The notes under the pieces: generated by a model
The model's input: the letters and a program-made list of their open reading frames with translations, nothing else
Told to the model about the DNA's origin: nothing
Databases searched by the model: none
Translations under genes and position numbers: made by a program
Shown: positions 36,907-45,822 of the stretch, one piece after another
Layout of the letters: each line of letters starts with the position of its first letter
How positions within the stretch are numbered: the first letter of the stretch is position 1
Assembly (NCBI GenBank): GCA_022565695.1
Contig: JAIUME010000002.1
Coordinates: 124,001-188,000, forward strand
Direction: 5' to 3'
DNA: 64,000 nucleotides
Source of the DNA: Alcanivorax sp.
GTDB lineage: Bacteria > Pseudomonadota > Gammaproteobacteria > Pseudomonadales > Alcanivoracaceae

Positions 36907-37668
36907 ATGTCCGGACTGTCTGGATACCTGCGGGGTCTTTGCGCTGCCCTGCTGCTGATGCCGGTGCTTGCCACCGCCGCCATAGATCAGGCTCAGATCG
37001 AGCGCATGCAACTCGAGTTATGGCGCGTGCGTGCCGACTTCCATATGTTCACCGTGATGGATGGTGACCGGCAATATGAACGTCAGTTGAATCAGAGCAT
37101 TACCTCCGCAGAATCACAGTTTCGCAGCCTGCAGAGTGCAGCGTCCAGTGAATCGGATGTTGCACTGGTGGACGTGATGATGACCAACTGGGCGGACTTT
37201 CTTGCCGCCGCACGGGCCAACACCATTGCAGAGCTCGGCTATACAGAGAGTTATGCGGCCCAGGATGTGAACCGTCTCGCGGCGGTCATGAACAATCAGC
37301 TGGCCAGTTATTCTGCGGAAGGCAGTGGCAACTACGATGATCTGTGGGCGCTGGCTGCTGCCATGCAGCGGATGTCTTCCGAGTATCTTGCCCTGTCTGC
37401 GGATCCGTCTGGCGGCATGGCGGTAGATACCGGTGAAGGGCGTATCGAGTTCCGCGACACTGTGCCGGCGTTTGATCGCCGCCTTGCTGAAATGCGGGCC
37501 AAGTACCGTGATGACGATACCGCTACGCGTGCGCTGGACCAGATTGCCAGCAAATGGGGCTTTATCCGGGAATCACTGGTGAAGTTCTACGAGAACTCGG
37601 TCCCGTTCCTGGTGCATCGCTATACCCAGCAGATCGTCGCATCGGTCAACCAGGTGGCCGGTAGCTGA
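36907..37668 (+). CDS. exported helical protein, unknown function
   Basis: Product of 253 residues. A signal peptide (YLRGLCAALLLMPVLATAA) is followed by an all-helical, Gln/Ala/Arg-rich region without Cys, Trp-poor, with heptad-like stretches (QAQIERMQLELWRVRADF). It resembles the ligand-binding helical bundles of PilJ/NarX-type sensors in general character, but no membrane anchor follows. Function unknown. It is followed by a terminator. Confidence 0.8.
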   Translation: MSGLSGYLRGLCAALLLMPVLATAAIDQAQIERMQLELWRVRADFHMFTVMDGDRQYERQLNQSITSAESQFRSLQSAASSESDVALVDVMMTNWADFLAAARANTIAELGYTESYAAQDVNRLAAVMNNQLASYSAEGSGNYDDLWALAAAMQRMSSEYLALSADPSGGMAVDTGEGRIEFRDTVPAFDRRLAEMRAKYRDDDTATRALDQIASKWGFIRESLVKFYENSVPFLVHRYTQQIVASVNQVAGS

Positions 37669-37703
37669 TAGCTGCTGTATCCGGCTCTCCGGGATCGGAT
37701 AAG

Positions 37704-37739
37704 AAGAGCGTTCGTGGTAAGCTGCGAGCGCTCTTTTTT
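37704..37739 (+). terminator. intrinsic terminator
   Basis: Stem AAGAGCG / CGCTCTT with an 18-base loop and a run of six T's, after the exported helical protein gene. Confidence 0.7.
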
Positions 37740-37773
37740 CTTGTCAGGCCATTTATTGCCCGGAGATCTTCTG

Positions 37774-38247
37774 GTGACAGACAAACCTTCCTCTGAATTA
37801 ACGCGCCTGGACATTTGCCGCCGATTTGTTGCGTCGGTACGGCACTCCACGGAACTCGGCATCGAGGTGCTTGAGGCCCACAAGGATCGCGTGCGCACGC
37901 GCATGGCGGCCAATCCGTCACTGGTCGGGAACCCGGATTCCGGGGTCATGCACGGCGGCGCCATCTTTGCACTGATGGACCAGGCCGGTGGTCTGGCCAA
38001 TGCGTGTCTGATTTTCCCGTCCTTCGAAATTACACCGACCATCGACATGCGTGTCGACCACCTTCGTGCGCCTGCGCCTGGCAAGGCTGTGATCTGTGAT
38101 GCTGAATGTTATCGGCTCAGCCAGCATGTGGCGTTTGTGCGCATGGCGGTCTATGACGAAGGGGACGAGGAGGGTGAGATGCTGGCGACGGGCCTGGCGA
38201 CCTATATGCGGATGAAACTTCCCGGTGCAAGCAAGGTGGTGGCATGA
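37774..38247 (+). CDS. PaaI-type hotdog thioesterase 1
   Basis: Product of 157 residues from a GTG at 37774 with GGAG 8 bp before it; the longer frame from 37714 lies in the terminator. The hotdog-fold signature GVMHGGAIFALMDQAGG has the conserved His60-Gly-Gly and the catalytic acidic/helix region. Members hydrolyse acyl-CoA thioesters, for example aromatic or medium-chain CoA esters. It overlaps thioesterase 2 by ATGA, so the two could form a heteromer. Confidence 0.9.
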   Translation: MTDKPSSELTRLDICRRFVASVRHSTELGIEVLEAHKDRVRTRMAANPSLVGNPDSGVMHGGAIFALMDQAGGLANACLIFPSFEITPTIDMRVDHLRAPAPGKAVICDAECYRLSQHVAFVRMAVYDEGDEEGEMLATGLATYMRMKLPGASKVVA

Positions 38248-38711
38248 CAGACGGACTGCGTGATCTGGTGGCAGCATGCCGACAGGGCAGTGAGCCCTAT
38301 CAGGCCCTCATCGACCGTGTGCCTTATGCGGCTTTCCTGGGTATAGAGATTACGGCCCGCGGCGAAGAGCTGACCTTCGTGCTGCCAAAACGGGACACCA
38401 ACCTGGGCAACCCGACCCTGCCGGCGTTGCATGGCGGTGCGGTGGCGGGCTTCATGGAGCAGGCAGCAATCATTTTCCTGCTCTTGGAGATGGGCGAGCC
38501 CCGGGTGCCCAAGACCATTGATTTCACTATGGATTACCTGCGCGCCGGGCATTTCCGTGACACCTTTGCGGAGTGTCGGGTCACCCGCCTCGGACGCCGG
38601 GTCGCCAATGTGCACATCAGTGCCTGGCAGGTCCGCCGGCCCGAGCCGATTGCCATTGCCCGGGCGCATTTCCTGCTGTCAGAAGAATCGGCGACGGAAA
38701 TCCCCCAGTAG
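38244..38711 (+). CDS. PaaI-type hotdog thioesterase 2
   Basis: Product of 155 residues, coupled to thioesterase 1 (ATGA overlap at 38244). The signature reads PALHGGAVAGFMEQAA, with the conserved His-Gly-Gly and an acidic residue five further on. It aligns over its length with thioesterase 1 but is clearly diverged, so it is an old duplication. The two may have different acyl-CoA substrates or assemble together. Confidence 0.9.
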   Translation: MTDGLRDLVAACRQGSEPYQALIDRVPYAAFLGIEITARGEELTFVLPKRDTNLGNPTLPALHGGAVAGFMEQAAIIFLLLEMGEPRVPKTIDFTMDYLRAGHFRDTFAECRVTRLGRRVANVHISAWQVRRPEPIAIARAHFLLSEESATEIPQ

Positions 38712-38881
38712 CCTGCCGCACGCTACCTGGTTGTCCGGTTGGCAGCATTCCGTAGCAATTTGTAAGGGGTGCTGCCCGCGCGATGTCTTTGCTGAAATAA
38801 TCCTTCGCTGAATAGTTGCACTTTCGTCCCATTAGACGAATCCCACGCAACGATAAAAATCACAGCAAAAGGAAATGCACG

Positions 38882-41407
38882 ATGACACGCCGCATTGCTC
38901 TCCGGGCGTCCGGCCTGGTCCCGGTGACCACATTGCTCGCCGTGGTTCTTCTGAGTCTGTCTCTGTTGACCGCCTGCGGTGGCGACAGCTCGCTGGGGGG
39001 CGGCCGGGAAACGCCCGGCGGCACGCTGCCGCCGGGCGGTGGCCCCGCGTTACCAGTCTCCCTGTTCAAGGAACCAAAGCTGGCCGACTGCGTGCTGCGC
39101 AGCCCGATGCTGGATGTGGGCGAGGGGCTGGATGCACCGGGGTTGCGGCTGGACGTCAGCGGCCCTGATCCTGGCAGGGCGCCCGGGGCATGTCGTGATA
39201 ACAGCGTCTTCCGATTTGGTAGCGGTATTGCCGATGTCACCGGCCCGGTCGCACTAAAGAGTGGCGCCGGCTGGGAGGACACGACCCAGGTCATGCGCGG
39301 TATCCACACCCGCCAGTTCGCGCGGGCCTATGCCATCGAGTCGCCCTGTAATGGCAAGCGTGTCATGTTCCTGTCGGCAGATATCGGGCTGATGTGGGGC
39401 TCACTGCGCTTGGGTGTGCTCGACGCGATAGCGGCGGATGAGGAGCTGTCTGCTTTTTATGGCGGCGACAACGTGATGCTATCTGCCACCCATACTCACT
39501 CTGGTCCGGCCGGCTACTCCCATCATGAGGCCGGCAATGCCCTGCATCTGGGTTACGACGAGCTGGTATATCGCACACTGGTGGATGGCATGGTGGCAGC
39601 GATCCGGCTGGCCCATGCCAATTTGCAGGCCAATCCGGAACCCGGCAATGTCGCCCTGGCCAGCGGCGAATTGCTGAACACCAATATCAATCGCTCGCGA
39701 CCGGCGTTCGCCATGAACCCTGTCAGTGAGCGCGCTGCATTTCGCGATACCCGAGGCGAGGAAGTGGACGTCAACAAGCGGGTCGTGCAGCTGAATCTGC
39801 GTCGCAACAACGGCAACCCGGTGGGCATCATTAACTGGTTCGGCGTGCATCCCACGGTCATCGGCCCCGAAGCGGATCTGGTCAGCAGTGATTGCAAGGG
39901 GTTCGCGGCCCAGGGTTTCGAACGCATCATGCGCACGCGCTATAACGTCAGCCCGGGGCAGGACACCTTTGTCGCGGCGTTTGCGCAAGCGGATGAGGGC
40001 GACTCCTCACCCAACATCTTCATCAATGAATTTCCGCACCCTGATCCGCGCCGCGGCGGGGGCAGTACGGTGTTCGAGTCGAATGCCATTTCCGGCAATA
40101 AACAACTGGCCAAGGCGCTCAGACTCTGGGGGCAGGGCGAGGCGCTTAACGGCCCCGTCGACTACCGGCTGATGCATGTACGCATGAATCAGGTGACGGT
40201 GACGGACCCTGCGATCCTGTCCCGCCTGCAACACCCTCCGGGGCTGGATGCATCGGTCAAGCGGACCTGTAACGCCGCGTTGGGCGTGTCGTTCCCGGCT
40301 GGCGCAGAGGACGGGCCCGGGCCGATCAGCTATGAAGGTATCACCTGTGCCGCAGACGGCGGCATCATGCGGGCCATTGCCCGCGACTTCTCTGAACTGA
40401 CCGGGCCAGGACTACCCCTGGAAATTGTCTCCAGTCTGTTGCTCTGCAACACCCAGACTCTGCCGCTGCTCGGGCTCGGTTGCCATGCAGAAAAGCCGGT
40501 GCTGTTGCCCACCAATCTTGGGGAGTCAGCAGGTGGTGTGCTGGACCTGGTACTCAATCCGCTCGGGTTGACCACCAATTTCGAGTCCCCGGTGCAGCCC
40601 TTCCAGATCTTCCGTATCGGCAACCTGGCGGTGGTCGGGCTTCCCTGGGAAGTGACTACCATGTCGGCACGGCGCTTGCGCGCGCTGGTGCTGGAGGAGC
40701 TGGCGCCGGTGGGCATCGACACGGTGATCATCGCCGGGCTGACGAATGATTTCATACACTATCTGACCACGCGGGAGGAGTATGCCAGCCAGCAGTATGA
40801 GGGTGCTTCGACGGTGTATGGCCCCTGGAGCCTGGCTGCGGTGAAGCAGGAAACCCGGCGCCTGGCCCTGAGCTTGCGCGACGATACGCCGATTGCGTCG
40901 GGACCTGCTTATCCGCGGGTTACGCCAGTATTACGCCGCCCTCCATACATTCCTTCGGATCTCCCTGGCAGTGCCGCGTTCGGCACCCTGCTGGAGGATG
41001 TGCCGCCCTCGGCGGAGCCGGGTGACACAGTGCGGGCGATCTTCCAGGCCGGTCATCCACGCAATAATCTGATGACTGACGACAGCTATGTGTTTGTCGA
41101 GCGGCAGGGAACGGATGGCAACTGGCATGTGGTGGCCCGCGACCGGGACCCGGAGCTGTGGTTTGTCTGGCACCCGGCGGTGTTGCCGCCATTGCCGCTG
41201 GACCCCGTACCCACCGGCCCATCCACTGCTGAGGCCAGGTGGCATCTGCCGGCCAACACGCCAGCCGGCATCTACCGCCTGCGGCATCAGGGCGTGGCGG
41301 CGCCAGGTGGCCCGTACAGCGGCGTGTCAGGCCCCTTCACCGTTGCCGGGCCGCTGGCAGAGTGCCCGGACGGCGGCGATCTGTCGCCGATGTCCGCCGG
41401 GCGATGA
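38882..41407 (+). CDS. neutral/alkaline ceramidase-like lipoprotein
   Basis: Product of 841 residues from the ATG at 38882 (AAAGGAAA upstream). The lipobox LLTAC at the end of the signal peptide shows a lipoprotein, followed by a Gly/Pro-rich linker. The neutral ceramidase core is present: FRFGSGIADVTGP at the start, SADIGL, LSATHTHSGPAGY, NWFGVHPTVIG and AFAQADEGDSSPN, which carry the zinc and substrate residues; the C-terminal Ig-like domain follows. The enzyme splits N-acyl amides of sphingolipids to fatty acid and base. In this organism the true substrate could be another N-acyl lipid. Monocistronic. Confidence 0.9.
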   Translation: MTRRIALRASGLVPVTTLLAVVLLSLSLLTACGGDSSLGGGRETPGGTLPPGGGPALPVSLFKEPKLADCVLRSPMLDVGEGLDAPGLRLDVSGPDPGRAPGACRDNSVFRFGSGIADVTGPVALKSGAGWEDTTQVMRGIHTRQFARAYAIESPCNGKRVMFLSADIGLMWGSLRLGVLDAIAADEELSAFYGGDNVMLSATHTHSGPAGYSHHEAGNALHLGYDELVYRTLVDGMVAAIRLAHANLQANPEPGNVALASGELLNTNINRSRPAFAMNPVSERAAFRDTRGEEVDVNKRVVQLNLRRNNGNPVGIINWFGVHPTVIGPEADLVSSDCKGFAAQGFERIMRTRYNVSPGQDTFVAAFAQADEGDSSPNIFINEFPHPDPRRGGGSTVFESNAISGNKQLAKALRLWGQGEALNGPVDYRLMHVRMNQVTVTDPAILSRLQHPPGLDASVKRTCNAALGVSFPAGAEDGPGPISYEGITCAADGGIMRAIARDFSELTGPGLPLEIVSSLLLCNTQTLPLLGLGCHAEKPVLLPTNLGESAGGVLDLVLNPLGLTTNFESPVQPFQIFRIGNLAVVGLPWEVTTMSARRLRALVLEELAPVGIDTVIIAGLTNDFIHYLTTREEYASQQYEGASTVYGPWSLAAVKQETRRLALSLRDDTPIASGPAYPRVTPVLRRPPYIPSDLPGSAAFGTLLEDVPPSAEPGDTVRAIFQAGHPRNNLMTDDSYVFVERQGTDGNWHVVARDRDPELWFVWHPAVLPPLPLDPVPTGPSTAEARWHLPANTPAGIYRLRHQGVAAPGGPYSGVSGPFTVAGPLAECPDGGDLSPMSAGR

Positions 41408-41546
41408 CATTGTGAATCGGCGCCACCCGATGCATTGATTGTCATTTCGCGACATTGCTGCGCCCCTGGGCCCGATATAGCGTTGGGTATGACCTGATTG
41501 ACAGACCTGACGGAAAGACCCGATCAAACAAAAAAGGTGCGCTACC

Positions 41547-42659
41547 ATGCAGATCAAGCGACTCGACAAGGCTCCACAAGACATTACCTATTATGAAACC
41601 TGGGATGGGCCCGGCAGCGATGATCTTGAACATCGCATGACCACCCAGCACGTCGAGGACGTGGTGCAGATATTCCAGACGCCGCTCACCGGGCACTATA
41701 ACTGGGATTACAGTTCTGCTGATGGCCGTATCCGCAAGCTGTACCGGCTGGGTAAAGAGCTCAACTGGAACGCTGATTTCGACGTGGACTGGAGCCAGAA
41801 TTTCCCCAAATCCGAACAGCCCATGGATCAGAACTTCAACCCCTTCCAGGGCTGGGAACCGTTCGAAAAGCTGTCTGACGAAGAAAAACTGCGTTTCGGC
41901 TGGCACAACCTGGCCTGGATGCTGGCGCAGTTCATGCACGGCGAACAGGGTGCCTTGCTGGTGGCATCGCAACTGGCGTCTTGTGCGCCGACCTATGACG
42001 CGAAGTTGTACGCGGCGTCACAGACCTTTGATGAAGCCCGGCACGTGGAGGTGTTCACCCGCTACCTGCAGGAAAAGGTCGGCATGATGTACCCGGTCAA
42101 CCCGAACCTGAAAGTCCTGCTGGACAAGATCCTTTCTGATCCGCGCTGGGATCTGAAATTCATCGGCATGCAGATCATCATCGAAGGGCTTGCCCTGGCC
42201 GCGTTCAACACGCTGAAGCTCACTGCCAAGGATCCGTTGCTGAAGGACATCATCACGCTGGTCATTCGTGACGAAGCGCGCCACGTTACTTTCGGCGTCA
42301 ATTACCTCGAGGACTTCGTCAGCACGCTAACGCAGGAAGAGAAAGAGGAGCGTGCTCACTTTGCCTTCGAGGCCTGTGTGGTGATGCGCGAACGCCTGAT
42401 CGCCACAGAAGTTTTCACAGAGTTTGGCTGGGAGCCGGAGCAGGCCCGGGAACAGGTTCTGGCGTCACAGATCATGGCGCAGTTCCGCAATCTGCTGTTC
42501 ACCCGTATCGTGCCGAACCTCAAGCGCATCGGCTTGCTCACAGACTCGGTGCGGCCACGTTTCGAGGAGCTGGGTATCCTGCAGTTCGAGAATCTGGTGG
42601 ACGACGGCGAGATCGACTGGGCAGAGCTGTCCCGGCCGCTGTATAACGAAGCCTCCTGA
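41547..42659 (+). CDS. ferritin-like diiron protein
   Basis: Product of 370 residues, helix-rich. A full set of carboxylate-bridged diiron ligands is visible: Glu133 (HGEQGA), Glu163 and His166 (DEARHVE), Glu213 (IIEGLA) and Glu243 and His246 (RDEARHV). The layout matches ribonucleotide reductase R2-like and ferritin-like oxidases. No tyrosyl-radical partner or reductase gene lies next to it, so the substrate is not known; it could be an oxygenase acting on lipids. A strong terminator follows. Confidence 0.85.
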   Translation: MQIKRLDKAPQDITYYETWDGPGSDDLEHRMTTQHVEDVVQIFQTPLTGHYNWDYSSADGRIRKLYRLGKELNWNADFDVDWSQNFPKSEQPMDQNFNPFQGWEPFEKLSDEEKLRFGWHNLAWMLAQFMHGEQGALLVASQLASCAPTYDAKLYAASQTFDEARHVEVFTRYLQEKVGMMYPVNPNLKVLLDKILSDPRWDLKFIGMQIIIEGLALAAFNTLKLTAKDPLLKDIITLVIRDEARHVTFGVNYLEDFVSTLTQEEKEERAHFAFEACVVMRERLIATEVFTEFGWEPEQAREQVLASQIMAQFRNLLFTRIVPNLKRIGLLTDSVRPRFEELGILQFENLVDDGEIDWAELSRPLYNEAS

Positions 42660-42712
42660 CGCGCTGACCGTTCCTGCCATTGTTGGCAGGGGCGGCAGTG
42701 CTCATAATCACG

Positions 42713-42740
42713 AAGCGGGCCGCACCGGCCCGCTTTTTTT
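42713..42740 (+). terminator. intrinsic terminator after the diiron gene
   Basis: A perfect 9-bp stem AAGCGGGCC / GGCCCGCTT with a 5-base loop and a run of seven T's. Confidence 0.92.
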
Positions 42741-42768
42741 CGTCCATCCATTACTGCCTGGCTGAACC

Positions 42769-43995
42769 GTGTCCCGACTTGCTGACCGCCGTACCCAGAT
42801 CATGCTGCTCGCTGCCGTGGCCGCCACCGGCATGGGCCAGACGCTGGTGTTTGCCATTCTGCCGTCCCTTGGCCGGGCCGCCGGCATTGCCGATGTCAAA
42901 GTGGGTCTGATCATCAGCTGTTCTTCGCTGATGTTTGCGTTGGCCAGCCCGGTCTGGGGGCGTGCCAGCGAGTACCTGGGCCGCAAACCCGTGCTGGTGA
43001 TCGGCCTGACCGGCTACGCCATTGGCACGGCGCTGTTTGCCACGGCCTTCTGGTTCGGGATTCGCGGCGTGCTGACCGGCGCATTGCTGGTCACGGCGCT
43101 GATTGCCAGTCGGGTATTGCAGGCCTCCATCATGGCGGCGACCCCGCCTGCCGCAGCGGCCTATATGGCCGACACCTCGGAAGCCTCATCCCGCACCAAA
43201 GCGATGGGGCGCATCGGTGCTGCCCATAATCTCGGCACTGTGATTGGCCCCGCCGTAGGCGGACTGATTGCCGGCGTCAGCCTGGTGGCGCCGCTGTATC
43301 TGGTGGCGATTGTCACGGCCATGATGGCCCTGTGGGTCATGCGGGCCTTGCCGGAGTCGCCTTACATTATTGCCCGTGGACCCAACAGCACGCCGTTTTC
43401 TCTGGGCGACACATTGCGCACCAGTTTCACGGCGTATACGGATCGCCGCCTGACGGACATCCTGCTGGTGGGGCTGATGATGTTTCTGGCGTTTGCCATC
43501 GTGCAGCAGACTCTGGGCTTCATGTTCCAGGATCGGTTGGGTATGAGCCCGCAGCAGGCTGCCGGCGGTGTCGGTATTGCCATGATGTGTGCTGCGCTGG
43601 CCTCGTTGCTGGCGCAGGCGGTGATCGTGCAACGCCTGGGCTGGGCGCCGGAGGCCATCCTGCGTCTCGCGGTGCCTTTGATGGGCGCCGGTGTGCTGGT
43701 ACTGATCTGGGCACCGGGGCAATTGATGGTGACCGTGTCTGTCATCCTGCTGGGGCTGGGGTTGGGGCTGGGTATGCCTGGCGTCAGCAGTGCTGCCAGT
43801 CTGCGGGTGGGGCCGGACGAGCAGGGCGCTGTTGCCGGCCTGATGAGTGCCTGTCCCGCGCTGGGATTTATCTTCGGGCCAGTCATCGGCACCGGGCTGT
43901 ACCAGATACAGCCACTGTGGCCTTACTGGCTGGTTGTGGTGCTGTTCTTGCCGCTGAGTATTGCCGTATGGCGTCTGGGGCGTGCCCGCGCCTGA
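42769..43995 (+). CDS. MFS transporter
   Basis: Product of 408 residues with 12 hydrophobic segments. The MFS loop motif between segments 2 and 3 is GRASEYLGRKPV. The start is a GTG at 42769 without a clear ribosome site; translation from the later ATG (MLLAAVAAT) would remove part of the first segment. It resembles tetracycline/multidrug antiporter-type MFS proteins (TetA clade). Substrate not predictable. Convergent with the OmpA-like gene through a shared terminator. Confidence 0.85.
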   Translation: MSRLADRRTQIMLLAAVAATGMGQTLVFAILPSLGRAAGIADVKVGLIISCSSLMFALASPVWGRASEYLGRKPVLVIGLTGYAIGTALFATAFWFGIRGVLTGALLVTALIASRVLQASIMAATPPAAAAYMADTSEASSRTKAMGRIGAAHNLGTVIGPAVGGLIAGVSLVAPLYLVAIVTAMMALWVMRALPESPYIIARGPNSTPFSLGDTLRTSFTAYTDRRLTDILLVGLMMFLAFAIVQQTLGFMFQDRLGMSPQQAAGGVGIAMMCAALASLLAQAVIVQRLGWAPEAILRLAVPLMGAGVLVLIWAPGQLMVTVSVILLGLGLGLGMPGVSSAASLRVGPDEQGAVAGLMSACPALGFIFGPVIGTGLYQIQPLWPYWLVVVLFLPLSIAVWRLGRARA

Positions 43996-44013
43996 ACTGA
44001 GGCAAAGAGAAAC

Positions 44014-44050
44014 AAAAAGGCCGCGAGAACAGTGCTCTCGCGGCCTTTTT
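44014..44050. terminator. bidirectional intrinsic terminator
   Basis: A 15-bp perfect stem (AAAAAGGCCGCGAGA / TCTCGCGGCCTTTTT) with a 7-base loop between convergent genes. The A- and T-runs on the two arms make it a terminator on both strands. Confidence 0.95.
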
Positions 44051-44082
44051 GCTTACTGCCTGATGTTGTCGGTGAGACGTAA

Positions 44083-44748
44083 TCAGTTGGTATAGGGCAG
44101 CAGTGTCAATTCCACCCGACGGTTCTGGGCACGGCCTGCGGCAGTGTCGTTGGTCGCGGCCGGCTGGTGTGGACCGAAACCGACGATGTCCATGCGGACC
44201 TGCTCAACGCCAAAGCCTGCGAGGGCATTGCTCACGGATTGTGCGCGCTGCTGCGACAGCAGCATGTTGTACTGGACGCTGCCGGTGCTATCGGTGTGTC
44301 CGCCCACCTGGATCATGGTTGAACGGTATTCCTTCAGCACTTCGGCCACGGAATCCAGTACGGGCATGAATTGGGATTTGACCTGATAGGCATCCGTATC
44401 GAAGGTCACGTTGCCGGGCATGTTGAGGATGATGTTGTCGCCATCCCGTGTCACCGACACGCCTGTGCCCTGGAGCTTTTCACGCAGTTCACGTTCCTGA
44501 ACGTCCATGTAGTAGCCAACGCCGCCGCCCGCTACCGCACCAATACCGGCACCCGCCAGAGCACGACGTTTGCGCTCCTTGGCACTGTCGGAGGTGGCAA
44601 TCCCCACCAGAGCACCTACGGCTGCGCCAATACCTGCGCCAGCAGCGGTGCGGGATGTTCTTGGCTCTCCCGTGTAGGGATCGGTGGTTTGACAGCCCTG
44701 AAGGGCCAGTGCGCCAGCCAGAAGGGCACTTGCGGCAATAATTTTCAT
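44083..44748 (-). CDS. OmpA-like lipoprotein with glycine zipper
   Basis: Product of 221 residues from the ATG at 44748 (TCAGGAG before it); the longer upstream frame overlaps the next gene and repeats and is rejected. Signal and lipobox LALQGC, then a glycine-zipper region (AAGAGIGAAVGALVG ... GAGIGAVAGGGVGYY), then an OmpA peptidoglycan-binding domain (VGGHTDSTGSVQYNMLLSQQRAQSV, ...AQNRRVELTL). It is like YiaD. It likely links the outer membrane to the cell wall. Confidence 0.93.
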   Translation of the reverse strand: MKIIAASALLAGALALQGCQTTDPYTGEPRTSRTAAGAGIGAAVGALVGIATSDSAKERKRRALAGAGIGAVAGGGVGYYMDVQERELREKLQGTGVSVTRDGDNIILNMPGNVTFDTDAYQVKSQFMPVLDSVAEVLKEYRSTMIQVGGHTDSTGSVQYNMLLSQQRAQSVSNALAGFGVEQVRMDIVGFGPHQPAATNDTAAGRAQNRRVELTLLPYTN

Positions 44749-44922
44749 GTTTGCTCCTGAGACTTTTGTTTTAACCGGAGAGGCAGCGTCTTGCTGCATC
44801 CGTCTGCCAACCCTGAACATTACGGCAAACGCCGAAAAGACGAAAGATGAATCCACGCCATCTGACGGACAGACATCAACAAGCGCTGGGCATTTGCGAT
44901 CCCGGCGGGGATACTGTGGCCG

Positions 44923-44970
44923 ATTGAAACTCTGGAACATTGAAACTCTGGAACGTTGAAACACTGGCTG
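44923..44970. repeat. three 16-bp tandem repeats
   Basis: ATTGAAACTCTGGAAC occurs twice in a row (44923-44938, 44939-44954), followed by a degenerate third copy GTTGAAACACTGGCTG (44955-44970). It lies just before the acyltransferase start, in the divergent region with the OmpA-like gene. Confidence 0.85.
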
Positions 44971-44982
44971 GAACCGGATGTT

Positions 44983-45822
44983 ATGCCTGATTTTCCCCTG
45001 GAGAGCTTCACACCGCCGTCAGAGCGCCTGCTCCGGCGGCTGATGGCGCCATCGCGTTGGTACTTTTCGCCACAGATCAGTGGCACAGAACACGTGAATC
45101 CCGCCCGGCCAGCACTGTTTGTCGGGAATCATGCGCTGTTCGGCATTATCGATTCGCCGCTATTCGTCAGCGCCCTGTACCGGGAGACCGGCGTCTACCC
45201 CCGGAGTCTGGGGGATCATTTTCACTTCCGTACACCAGGGTGGGGGCGTCTGCTGACGCGCTTTGGTGCGGTGCCGGGAACACGGGACAACTGCCACGCC
45301 CTGATGGCGGCCCGACAGCATGTGCTGGTATTTCCGGGCGGTGCCCGGGAGGTGGCAAAGCGCCGTAACGAGATCAATCGCCTGGTCTGGAAGGAACGGA
45401 CCGGGTTCGCTTATATGGCTATCGCACACGGCTATGACATCATCCCGTTCGCGTCGGTGGGCTGTGACGAGGCGTTTGATATCGTCTATGACGGTGATGA
45501 CTTCAGTGCCTCGTGGCTTGGCAAGGGGCTGCTCAGACTGCCTCAGGCAAGACGTGCACTGCGTAATGGCGATCTGTTCATGCCGGTCGCGAAAGGTCTC
45601 GGGCCAACGCCCCTGCCGCGCCCGGAGCCTTTCCATTTTCGCATTGGCGCGCCGATCAGTACGGATGTTGCACCCTGGGCGGGGCGTCAGGACGAGCCCC
45701 AGGTGCTCTGGGATCTGCGCGAGCAGGTGGCAGGCGCCATCGAGGCGATGATCAGTGATCTGGCGCAGGACCGGGAAGCGGCGCGCCCTGGACTGTCTCG
45801 CTGGCGTCGCTGGCTGACGTAG
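44983..45822 (+). CDS. 1-acyl-glycerol-type acyltransferase
   Basis: Product of 279 residues from the ATG at 44983; a TTG at 44956 would lie in the tandem repeat. The acyltransferase motifs are FVGNHALFGIIDSP (NH and a later Asp) and LVFPGGAREV, the latter typical of the MGAT/DGAT-like LPLAT clade. It may acylate lysophospholipids, monoacylglycerol or alcohols (storage lipid). No membrane segment was obvious. Its 3' end overlaps the convergent GNAT gene by 71 bp. Confidence 0.85.
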   Translation: MPDFPLESFTPPSERLLRRLMAPSRWYFSPQISGTEHVNPARPALFVGNHALFGIIDSPLFVSALYRETGVYPRSLGDHFHFRTPGWGRLLTRFGAVPGTRDNCHALMAARQHVLVFPGGAREVAKRRNEINRLVWKERTGFAYMAIAHGYDIIPFASVGCDEAFDIVYDGDDFSASWLGKGLLRLPQARRALRNGDLFMPVAKGLGPTPLPRPEPFHFRIGAPISTDVAPWAGRQDEPQVLWDLREQVAGAIEAMISDLAQDREAARPGLSRWRRWLT

